From Nitriliruptoraceae bacterium (GTDB lineage: Bacteria > Actinomycetota > Nitriliruptoria > Nitriliruptorales > Nitriliruptoraceae): a stretch of 9,972 bases of DNA. The stretch is from contig SKTG01000372.1 in assembly GCA_007118045.1 (NCBI GenBank), positions 1 to 9,972 on the forward strand, read 5' to 3'. Made by a program: the position numbers and the translations under genes. This document shows positions 1 to 5,488 of this stretch, piece after piece. Positions within the stretch are counted from its first letter, which is position 1, and each line of letters opens with the position of its first letter. The notes beneath the pieces were generated by a model. The model did no database searches and was not told the origin of the DNA. It worked only from the letters and a program-made list of their open reading frames with translations.

Positions 1-539
1 ACCGTGGCGCCGGCAGCGAGGCGGTGGACCTCCCCGTCGTGGCCGGCGCCGATGACGTCGACGCGGTGACCGGCCGCGAGGTCCGGCAGCAGCTCGAGGG
101 GCACCGTGACGGCGACCCGGCCCTCGGGCACGCCGCTGGCGAGTCCCCCGGCGCCGAGGTGGGCCTGCGTGATCACCGCGCCGGACGGGGTCAGCGCCGC
201 GACGGTCCCCTCCCGTTCGGTCACGGCGTCCTCGGGCACGAGCTCACGCGGCCAGCTCACGCGCCGGAGGCCGGCGTCGGCCAGCCGGTCACCCGGCCGC
301 AGCGTCTCCGAGGCCACCAGCACCTCCACGGGTGGCCCGTGGGGGGAGCTGGCCGCGTGCGCGATGCCGGCGAGCAGCACGAGCGCGACGACCGTGACCA
401 CCGACGCGAGACGGACCCGGGGTCGCGCCGCCCACCACCGCTCCGACCAGCGGTCGAGCACGACCGGGAGCGCCGGCGGGCTCCCGTCGAGCGCCGGTAG
501 GCGTCGGGTCGCGCGGGTGGGCTCGGAACGGGGTGGCAT
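1..539 (-). CDS. SAF-domain (CpaB/RcpC-like) membrane-anchored protein, 3' end cut by window
   Basis: Reading from an ATG at 539 down to base 1, the frame stays open for 179 codons and leaves the window, so the C-terminus is missing. Residues about 1-40 are a basic, Pro/Arg-rich cytoplasmic stretch. Residues 43-63 (RLASVVTVVALVLLAGIAHA) form one hydrophobic segment, so an N-in anchor or uncleaved signal is likely. Residues 71-128 fit a SAF domain (VEVLVASETLRPGD, then a hydrophobic turn and a second strand pair), followed by GRVAVTVPLELLPDLAAG and RVDVIG, which resemble the RcpC/CpaB domain of Flp pilus assembly proteins. In actinobacteria such single-TM SAF proteins often sit beside the FmdB/cyclo-ligase genes rather than in a pilus cluster, so a pilus role is not implied. 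No clear Shine-Dalgarno lies before the ATG, so the exact start is uncertain. It follows the zinc-ribbon gene on the same strand after 111 nt. Confidence 0.72.
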   Translation of the reverse strand, partial: MPPRSEPTRATRRLPALDGSPPALPVVLDRWSERWWAARPRVRLASVVTVVALVLLAGIAHAASSPHGPPVEVLVASETLRPGDRLADAGLRRVSWPRELVPEDAVTEREGTVAALTPSGAVITQAHLGAGGLASGVPEGRVAVTVPLELLPDLAAGHRVDVIGAGHDGEVHRLAAGAT

Positions 540-650
540 GACCGCATCGGACCACGCCGAGCAGCCGGCGCGTGGGCGGACCCGTCACAGGGTGTGGACG
601 AGCGCCCCTCGACGCGGTGGCGGAGGGCGTGCAAGCCCCGCCGAACGGCG

Positions 651-1061
651 TCAGGCGCTCTTGCGCTGCTGCGTCGAGGACGTCTTCGCGCCCTCGGAGG
701 ACGTCTTCCCGCTGTCGGAGGACGTCGTCGCGCCCTCGGAGGACGACGTCGACGTCTCGCCACCGGAGCTGCTCTTGCCGCCGGAGCCGTCGGACGAACC
801 GCCATCGGTCTTGGCCGCCGTCGACTCGGCGCTCTCGCCGCGACCGTCGCCGCCGCTCTCGGGGTCGCCGCCACCCTTGGACGCTGCCGCGTAGTCCTTC
901 ACGTGCCAGCCGGAGCCCTTGAAGATGATGCCCGCCGCGCTGAAGACCTTGCGCAGCTGGCCGGTGCAGGCGGGGCACTCGGTCAGCGGGTCGTCACGGA
1001 AGGACTGCACGACCTCGAGGTGCTCGCCGCACTCCCGGCAGGCGTACTCGTAGGTGGGCAT
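651..1061 (-). CDS. FmdB-family zinc-ribbon protein, Ruc-like redox-regulated chaperone candidate
   Basis: 136 residues. The N-terminus MPTYEYACRECGE is the FmdB signature. Two CxxC pairs (C8/C11 and C29/C32) make a zinc ribbon, and residues 33-58 complete the conserved core (QLRKVFSAAGIIFKGSGWHV). Residues 60-136 are a Gly/Ser/Thr/Asp/Lys tail with no hydrophobic residues to speak of, hence probably disordered, and with repeated TSSEG/KTSS phrases. This layout (zinc ribbon plus disordered tail), the place beside the cyclo-ligase gene, and the CIRCE operator upstream match mycobacterial Rv0991c (Ruc), an HrcA-controlled chaperone activated by cysteine oxidation. That function is inferred from family, synteny and operator, not shown by the sequence alone. 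The ATG at 1061 is chosen because AGGAG lies 7 nt upstream on the minus strand and the family always starts at MPTYEY; the frame is open further upstream but that part is leader DNA with repeats. Confidence 0.9.
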   Translation of the reverse strand: MPTYEYACRECGEHLEVVQSFRDDPLTECPACTGQLRKVFSAAGIIFKGSGWHVKDYAAASKGGGDPESGGDGRGESAESTAAKTDGGSSDGSGGKSSSGGETSTSSSEGATTSSDSGKTSSEGAKTSSTQQRKSA

Positions 1062-1072
1062 GGGCGGACTCC

Positions 1073-1125
1073 TGGCAACGACGCGATGCTGGGCAACGAC
1101 GCGAGGCTGGGCAACGACGCGGGGC
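1073..1125. repeat. Three tandem copies of an 18-bp unit in the leader of the zinc-ribbon gene
   Basis: On the plus strand the unit TGGGCAACGACGCGAGGC occurs at 1090-1107 and 1108-1125 (one mismatch between them), and a 17-base version missing one G lies at 1073-1089. On the minus strand the array lies in the 5' leader of the zinc-ribbon gene, between the CIRCE element and its Shine-Dalgarno, about 12 nt before the start codon. The period of 18 nt keeps all frames open, which explains the long open reading frame through the leader. No function is evident. Confidence 0.85.
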
Positions 1126-1146
1126 GTCGACTGGCGTGAGCGGTCG

Positions 1147-1173
1147 CTGGCACTCACCCCGACCGAGTGCCAA
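1147..1173 (-). promoter_or_regulatory. CIRCE element (HrcA operator) before the zinc-ribbon gene
   Basis: The left arm CTGGCACTC (1147-1155) and right arm GAGTGCCAA (1165-1173) are separated by exactly 9 nt. Eight of the nine arm bases are perfectly complementary, and the invariant GCACTC-N9-GAGTGC core of CIRCE is intact; the T-to-G change in the outer part of the arm is common in GC-rich actinobacteria. CIRCE is bound by the heat-shock repressor HrcA. On the minus strand it lies 85 nt before the zinc-ribbon start codon and directly after a -10-like box, the usual place for HrcA repression. The nearest gene on the plus strand (galU) is over 750 nt away behind the cyclo-ligase gene, so the minus-strand target is clear. 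Confidence 0.92.
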
Positions 1174-1201
1174 TGATGCCGGACCGGGCGCATCGGCGCA
1201 A
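1173..1201 (-). promoter_or_regulatory. Probable sigma-70-type promoter of the zinc-ribbon gene
   Basis: On the minus strand TTGCGC (1201-1196) is followed after 17 nt by CATCAT (1178-1173), with 3/6 and 4/6 matches to the consensus boxes. Transcription would start near 1166, inside the CIRCE element, so a bound HrcA would block it. The match to consensus is modest; the call rests mainly on spacing and on the position next to CIRCE. Confidence 0.5.
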
Positions 1202-1209
1202 CGTGCGGC

Positions 1210-1785
1210 TCACCTCGCGCGCGCGCCGGTCCGCCGCGTCGTCCGGCCGGTGACCAGCACGTCCACCGGCTCGTCGTGCGGTTCGCGGGGCACCTCGTCG
1301 AGCACCTGCTGCTCGAACGCGATCCCGACCCGCAGGCAGTCGGGCCGCAGGCGCGCCGCCAGCCGGTCGTAGTGGCCGCCCCCGTGCCCGAGACGACCCC
1401 CGGCCCGGTCGAAGGCGACCCCCGGCAGCACCGCGACGTCGGCCACGCGTGGATCACGGCCCGGCCCCGCCGGTTCGCGGATGCCCCGGTACCCCGGTGC
1501 GAGCTCGGCCAGGTCGGCGGTCGCGACCAGCACCAGACCCTCACCCTCGACCCGAGGTAGCAACGTGGTGCACCCACGCGCCCGGAGCCGCTCGATCGCC
1601 TCGTCGACGGTGAGCTCGTCGCGGCTGGCCGCGAACAGCGCGATCGTCTCGGCGACCGCTACCTCGGGTAGCGCGAGCAGGGCCGCCACCGCCCGCCGCG
1701 TGGCGTCGGCCCGCTCGGCGACGTCGAGGTCCCGCCGCGCCGCGAGGGCCGCGGCACGCAGCGACGCCTTGTGATCGTCTCCCAC
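1210..1785 (-). CDS. 5-formyltetrahydrofolate cyclo-ligase (MTHFS family)
   Basis: 191 residues, the usual size. The enzyme uses ATP to turn 5-formyl-THF into 5,10-methenyl-THF, returning stored folate to one-carbon metabolism in the cytoplasm. Family marks seen: KASLR near the N-terminus (K6, R10) followed by a basic helix; LLPRV (75-79) in the sheet core; PGYRGIREP (97-105) for folate binding; VLPGVAFDRAGGRLGHGGGHYD (119-140), the ATP/phosphate loop; and DEVPREPHDEPVDVLVT (163-179), the C-terminal signature. The GTG start at 1785 has GGAG 8 nt upstream and places the conserved K-x-x-L-R motif near the terminus as usual; the frame continues upstream over the galU start, which is not credible coding. 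It is divergent from galU (139 nt apart) and followed by the zinc-ribbon gene, which has its own promoter and operator. Bacterial homologues are named ygfA or fau in some genomes. Confidence 0.95.
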   Translation of the reverse strand: MGDDHKASLRAAALAARRDLDVAERADATRRAVAALLALPEVAVAETIALFAASRDELTVDEAIERLRARGCTTLLPRVEGEGLVLVATADLAELAPGYRGIREPAGPGRDPRVADVAVLPGVAFDRAGGRLGHGGGHYDRLAARLRPDCLRVGIAFEQQVLDEVPREPHDEPVDVLVTGRTTRRTGARAR

Positions 1786-1873
1786 GTGCTCGCTCCGGGT
1801 GCCCGTGACGGCCGCGGTGGTCGGGTGTCCTCCGGCCCACCGAGCGTAGGGCCCGCCGCCGCGGCCGGAGGAG

Positions 1874-1896
1874 TGGTCCGGGACCATCGCTAGGCT
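1874..1896 (+). promoter_or_regulatory. galU: Possible galU promoter with an inverted-repeat operator-like site
   Basis: TAGGCT (1891-1896) is a plausible actinobacterial -10 box; it would give a start near 1903 and a leader of about 20 nt with GAGGAG at 1914-1919. No good -35 box is present. In its place lies a perfect inverted repeat TGGTCC-G-GGACCA (1874-1886) that ends 4 nt before the -10. This could be a regulator site in the spacer region, but no regulator can be named. On the other strand TACGCT (1848-1843) is a weak -10 candidate for the divergent cyclo-ligase gene. Confidence 0.35.
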
Positions 1897-1924
1897 CGTG
1901 GCGAGCCGACGACGAGGAGCGCAC

Positions 1925-2818
1925 GTGGTCCGGAAAGCCGTCCTGCCCGCCGCCGGGCTCGGGACCCGGTTCCTGCCCGTCACCAAGTCGGTGCCGAAGG
2001 AACTGCTGCCCGTGGTGGACACCCCGGCGATCGAGTACATCGTCGCGGAATGCGCGCACGCGGGTCTCGACGACGTGCTGTTCGTGACCGCGGCTGGCAA
2101 GTCCTCGATGGAGGATCACTTCGACCGTCGTCTCGACCTCGAGGCCGCGCTCGAAGCCAAGGGCAAGGGCGACGAGCTCGAGCTCGTGCGCTCGTCGGCC
2201 GAGCTGGCGAACGTGCACAGCGTCCGACAGGGCGAGGCGCTCGGCCTCGGGCACGCGATCGGGATGGCCAGGGCCCACGTCGGCGACGACGAGAGCTTCG
2301 CCGTGCTCCTCGGCGACGACATGCTCGAGCCCGGGTCCGACTTCCTCGCCAGGATGATCGAGGCGCACGAGCGCACGGGCCGGCCCGTGATCGCGTTGAT
2401 GGAGGTCCCGGAGGACCAGGTGCACCTCTACGGTGTCGCCGAGGTGGAGGCCACGGACCGTGAGGGCGAGTTCCGAGTCACCAGGATGGTCGAGAAGCCC
2501 CCGCGAGAGGAGGCACCCTCGACCCTGATCATGGTCGGGCGGTACGTGCTCCCCGGTTCCATCTTCGCCATCCTCGAGGAGACCCCACCCGGCCGCGGTG
2601 GGGAGATCCAGGTCACGGACGCGCTCGAGCGGATGGCCGCCGAGGAGCCGATCATCGGGCTCAAGCTCGACGTCCCGCGCTACGACACCGGTGACAAGCT
2701 GGGCTACCTGCAGGCCAACATCGAGCTCGCCACCCGACGCGACGACCTGGGGCCGCCGTTGCTGGAGTGGCTGCGCTCCTTCCTGGCCGAGCACGACGAG
2801 GCGCAGGGCCGGTCGTGA
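1925..2818 (+). CDS. galU: UTP--glucose-1-phosphate uridylyltransferase
   Basis: 297 residues. It makes UDP-glucose from UTP and glucose-1-phosphate, feeding cell-envelope glycans, trehalose and polysaccharides. Motifs: LPAAGLGTRFLPVTKSVPKE (7-26), the nucleotide-binding GxGTR-x9-PKE signature; LLGDDM (128-133), the metal-binding acidic loop; VEKP (189-192); GRYVLPGSIF (205-214) followed by GRGGEIQVTDAL (223-234), a strong GalU mark; and DTGDKLGYLQA (254-264). The GTG at 1925 is preferred to the in-frame GTG at 1898: GAGGAG sits 5 nt before it, and the first beta strand (VRKAVLPAAG) then begins at once, as in the family. The stop overlaps the moeA start as GTGA, so the two are translationally coupled. 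Confidence 0.96.
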   Translation: MVRKAVLPAAGLGTRFLPVTKSVPKELLPVVDTPAIEYIVAECAHAGLDDVLFVTAAGKSSMEDHFDRRLDLEAALEAKGKGDELELVRSSAELANVHSVRQGEALGLGHAIGMARAHVGDDESFAVLLGDDMLEPGSDFLARMIEAHERTGRPVIALMEVPEDQVHLYGVAEVEATDREGEFRVTRMVEKPPREEAPSTLIMVGRYVLPGSIFAILEETPPGRGGEIQVTDALERMAAEEPIIGLKLDVPRYDTGDKLGYLQANIELATRRDDLGPPLLEWLRSFLAEHDEAQGRS

Positions 2819-4074
2819 CCCGTTTCGTCGGCCACGGTCGCGCCGAGGTGACCCCCGAGGCGGAGCTCACCTCCGTCGACGACCACCTCGCCGGGATCCG
2901 GGCGCTGCTGCCACCGCCCGATCCGATCGAGCTGCGCCTGGCCGACGCCCTCGGCCTGGTCCTGGCCGAGGACATCGTCAGCGAGGTCGAGGTCCCCTCC
3001 TTCGCCAACTCCGCCATGGACGGCTACGCCGTCGTCGCCGCTGACGTGGTCGAGGCCACCGTCGAGGAACCCGTCACCCTGACGGTGGTCGGCGAGGTGA
3101 TGGCCGGCGCGTCGCAGCCGCCGAAGGTCACGTCGGGGCGGTGCGTGAGCATCATGACCGGCGCCCCCATCCCGCCTGGCGCCGACGCCGTCGTCCCCGT
3201 CGAGACCACCTCCGGCGGCGGCGACCACGTCTCGGTCCACCGCGCCGTGGCGCCGGGAACGCACGTCCGAGCGCCCGGTGAGGACCTGGCGCCGGGCCAG
3301 CCGCTGGTGGCGGCCGGTCGTCGCCTCGGGCCCGCCGACGTCGGCCTGCTCGCCGTCGCCGGGGTGACCCGGGTGACCTGTATCACCACGCCCCGGGTGG
3401 TGATCATCTCCACCGGGGACGAGCTGGTCCCCGCCGGCGACCGACCCGGGCCCGGCCAGATCCGTGACGCCAACGGCCCGATGCTGGGAGCGATGGTCCG
3501 GGCCGCCGGCGCCCTGCCGTTCAGCGCCGGCATCGTGCGCGACGAAAGGCGCGCGTTGCTGTACGCGTTCGACACCAACCTCGGTCACGCCGACCTGTTC
3601 GTGTGCACCGGTGGCGCGAGCGCCGGCGCGCGCGATCTGATCCCGGACGTCATCGACGCCTTGGGCGAGGTCACGACCGCGAAGGTCGCCATGAAGCCGG
3701 GTATGCCGCAGATCCGGGGCCGCGTCGCCGACACCCCGGTCATCGGTCTGCCCGGCAACCCGGTGTCGGCGTTCGTCTCGTTCGAGGTGTTCGTGCGTCC
3801 GGCCATCAGACATCTGCAGGGACGCCGCGACGTGCAGCGGCCGACCGTGCTGGCGCGGGCGGCCGAGCCGTTGACCGCGCCCCCGGCCAAGCGCGGGTAC
3901 GTGCGCGTCCAGCTCAGCCACGACGACGACGGCTGGCTCGCCGAGCCGACCGGTCACCAGGGCTCGCACGTGATCAGCTCGATCGCCCGCGCCGACGGCC
4001 TGGCGGTCGTCCCCGAGGACCGCACGGAGCTGGGGGTCGGGGAGCAGGTGCAGGTGCAGCTGCTGGCCGACTGA
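2815..4074 (+). CDS. moeA: MoeA/gephyrin-like molybdopterin molybdotransferase (Glp type)
   Basis: 419 residues. MoeA inserts molybdate into adenylylated molybdopterin. Seen: FANSAMDGYAV (63-73) holding the conserved Asp; GEVMAGASQPPKV (93-105) and RCVSIMTGAPIPPGADAVVP (109-128), domains I-II; the MoCF-type domain with IISTGDELV (197-205), IRDANGPML (216-224) and TGGASAGARD (265-274); KVAMKPGMPQIRG (290-302); LPGNPVSAFVSFEVFVRPA (312-330); and a C-terminal beta domain (344-419). E. coli MoeA has KPGKP where this has KPGMP. As I recall, the Met form occurs in actinobacterial Glp proteins, gephyrin-like paralogues that bind FtsZ and the membrane receptor GlpR in cell division. A glpR-like gene lies 0.86 kb downstream, so a Glp role, alone or besides cofactor synthesis, is plausible. 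The GTG at 2815 overlaps the galU stop by 4 nt. Confidence 0.93.
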   Translation: MTRFVGHGRAEVTPEAELTSVDDHLAGIRALLPPPDPIELRLADALGLVLAEDIVSEVEVPSFANSAMDGYAVVAADVVEATVEEPVTLTVVGEVMAGASQPPKVTSGRCVSIMTGAPIPPGADAVVPVETTSGGGDHVSVHRAVAPGTHVRAPGEDLAPGQPLVAAGRRLGPADVGLLAVAGVTRVTCITTPRVVIISTGDELVPAGDRPGPGQIRDANGPMLGAMVRAAGALPFSAGIVRDERRALLYAFDTNLGHADLFVCTGGASAGARDLIPDVIDALGEVTTAKVAMKPGMPQIRGRVADTPVIGLPGNPVSAFVSFEVFVRPAIRHLQGRRDVQRPTVLARAAEPLTAPPAKRGYVRVQLSHDDDGWLAEPTGHQGSHVISSIARADGLAVVPEDRTELGVGEQVQVQLLAD

Positions 4075-4089
4075 CCCGCGGCTCGCCGG

Positions 4090-4156
4090 CCGGACCGGAC
4101 CTGGACGCTGGGCGGACGCGGACACGGACGCTGGCCGGACCGGACGCGGACGCTGG
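4090..4156. repeat. Imperfect 45-bp-period duplication between moeA and moaC
   Basis: The 22-base block 4090-4111 recurs at 4135-4156 with 20 of 22 identical bases. GGACGCTGG occurs three times, at 4103-4111, 4126-4134 and 4148-4156, that is every 22-23 bp. The array fills most of the 120-nt moeA-moaC gap. It contains no clear hairpin terminator, so read-through from moeA into moaC is possible. Confidence 0.75.
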
Positions 4157-4194
4157 CCGAGGCAGCTGCAGGCCGACGAGAGTGAGGATCGGAC

Positions 4195-4680
4195 ATGGGC
4201 GGTAGCGAACGGGACCTGACCCACCTCGACGAGCGAGGTCGGGCCCGGATGGTGGACGTGAGCGACAAGGCGGTGACCGAGCGACGCGCGGTGGCATCGT
4301 GTCGCGTCGAGATGGCACCGGACACGGCTCGACGTCTGCTCGACGGTGAGCTGCCGAAGGGAGATGCGCTCCCGGTGGCCCGCATCGCTGGGATCCAGGC
4401 CGCGAAACGGACACCGGAACTGCTGCCGTTGTGCCACCAGGTGGCGCTCTCGGCGGTCGAGGTCGACGTCGAGGTGGAGCCGGACGAGGGGCGTGCCACG
4501 GTCACGGCGAGCGCGACGGCGACGGACCGCACCGGCGTCGAGATGGAGGCGCTGACCGCGGCGGGGGTGGCGGCCCTCACGCTCTACGACCTGCTCAAGG
4601 CCGTCCAGCGGGACGTGGTGATCACCGACCTGCGGCTGCGGCACAAGAGCGGTGGCCGCTCCGGTGACTTCGATCGGTGA
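4195..4680 (+). CDS. moaC: Cyclic pyranopterin monophosphate synthase (MoaC)
   Basis: 161 residues, normal length. With MoaA it converts GTP to cyclic pyranopterin monophosphate, the first stage of molybdenum cofactor synthesis. Seen: LTHLDERGRARMVDVSDKAV (8-27), the N-terminal MoaC signature; ARIAGIQAAKRTPELLPLCH (62-81); DRTGVEMEAL (111-120); LYDLLKAV (130-137); and KSGGRSG (151-157). By alignment to E. coli MoaC the catalytic residues are kept: His81, Glu116/Glu118, Asp132 and Lys135 (E. coli H77, E112/E114, D128, K131). The ATG at 4195 has GAGG 7 nt upstream. It follows moeA after 120 nt of repeat-rich DNA and stands between moeA/glp and glpR. moaA and moaE are not in the window. Confidence 0.96.
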   Translation: MGGSERDLTHLDERGRARMVDVSDKAVTERRAVASCRVEMAPDTARRLLDGELPKGDALPVARIAGIQAAKRTPELLPLCHQVALSAVEVDVEVEPDEGRATVTASATATDRTGVEMEALTAAGVAALTLYDLLKAVQRDVVITDLRLRHKSGGRSGDFDR

Positions 4681-4707
4681 GCGGTCGAGGGACCGCCGAC
4701 CGCGGTC
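4681..4707 (+). terminator. Hairpin(s) just after moaC, possible terminator
   Basis: Directly after the moaC stop, GCGGTC-GAGG-GACCGC (4681-4696) forms a perfect 6-bp stem with a 4-nt loop. A further self-complementary stretch GACCGCGGTC (4698-4707) could instead pair with the first arm. No T-run follows, so it would be an I-shaped or weak terminator of the kind seen in actinobacteria. Confidence 0.45.
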
Positions 4708-4843
4708 ACGGATCGTGGCCGAGTGGGTGTTGCTGAAGGGTCGCCCGAGCGGTCGTCGCCCCACGACGGAACGGGTGGTCGCGGCCCGCACGACCCCGGG
4801 GCGGGCTCCCGGTGCGGGCTAGCGTCCGCCCGGTCCGGGGTGC

Positions 4844-4872
4844 TTCGATGGGCCCTGGCCCGGTGTTACCGT
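4844..4872 (+). promoter_or_regulatory. Possible promoter of the glpR-translin pair
   Basis: TGTTACCGT (4864-4872) is an extended -10 (TGn before TAnnnT). A weak -35-like TTCGAT (4844-4849) lies 17 nt upstream. It would start transcription near 4879, giving a leader of about 53 nt. A second TAnnnT box, TAGCGT, lies at 4820-4825. The moaC hairpin upstream supports a separate promoter here, but the match is loose. Confidence 0.35.
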
Positions 4873-4931
4873 CCGGCGCCGGTCGCCTCGCCGAGGGGGC
4901 CGTGAGCCGGGAGGCACACCGGGGTGGAACG

Positions 4932-5486
4932 GTGAACGAGGCGCTGCTGCTGCTCGTGCTCGTCTGGGCGGCCTTCCTGGTGCCTGGAACCCTCCGTTCC
5001 CGCAACACGTCCCCGCACGTCACGGTTGGAGGGTTCGAGCGCGCCATGGATGTCCTTCGCAGCGGATCGACCGGTCCCCAGGTGCGACGCATCGTCGTGC
5101 CGAGCGAACCGGAGCGGACCGTGGAGGGGGAACCCGGCGCCGTACACGCCCTCGCCGGCCACCGTGACCACGACCCGGTCGTCGCGAGGCGGCTGCTGTG
5201 GTTCCAGTGTTCGCTCGGCGCCGTCGTGGCCAGCCTGGTGCTCGCGCTCGTGCTCGGTGGGTGGGCCTGGTGGGCCTTCGTCGTCGTCCTGGCGCTCGCG
5301 GTCGGGTACGCCGGGGTCCTGCGCCGCCTGAAGCTGCAGCGTGACCAGGCCCGCGCGGTGGTGCGCGAGCTCGATCTCACGGGTGGCGAGCCGTCGGTCC
5401 GCGAAGGCCCGACCGAGATCGCGGTCGGCGAGGACGAGGGGTGGAGCGGATCGCCGTCGGTCCGGCTACGGCGCTGGGACGCCTGA
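4932..5486 (+). CDS. glpR: SepX/GlpR-like divisome membrane protein (gephyrin-like Glp receptor)
   Basis: 184 residues. Residues 4-18 (ALLLLVLVWAAFLVP) are a short hydrophobic N-terminal segment, followed by TLRSRN and then GGFERAMDVLR (33-43), the pattern of the actinobacterial family with SepX of Streptomyces and GlpR of Corynebacterium. A hydrophilic stretch (45-86) leads to two adjacent transmembrane segments, about 88-110 and 112-130, then a basic/amphipathic helix (131-146, RRLKLQRDQARAVVRE) and an acidic, Gly-rich tail ending RLRRWDA. In Corynebacterium GlpR recruits the MoeA-like Glp to the divisome and the two genes are near each other, as here. The GTG at 4932 is chosen because the hydrophobic segment then begins within 3 residues as in the family and GGGGTGG lies 5 nt upstream; an upstream in-frame start would add 40 unlike residues. 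Recognition rests on short motifs, layout and synteny. Confidence 0.75.
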   Translation: MNEALLLLVLVWAAFLVPGTLRSRNTSPHVTVGGFERAMDVLRSGSTGPQVRRIVVPSEPERTVEGEPGAVHALAGHRDHDPVVARRLLWFQCSLGAVVASLVLALVLGGWAWWAFVVVLALAVGYAGVLRRLKLQRDQARAVVRELDLTGGEPSVREGPTEIAVGEDEGWSGSPSVRLRRWDA

Positions 5487-5488
5487 GC

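Noticed and set aside
1062..1577. N-terminal extension of the zinc-ribbon protein by about 170 codons
   Set aside because: The extension runs opposite the cyclo-ligase frame, through CIRCE and the 18-bp repeats. FmdB proteins start at MPTYEY, which here has its own Shine-Dalgarno.
2704..4791. A 695-codon open frame on the minus strand opposite moeA and moaC
   Set aside because: It mirrors the codon bias of the plus-strand genes, reads as His/Arg/Asp-rich low-complexity protein without any recognisable domain, and overlaps genes with intact motifs.
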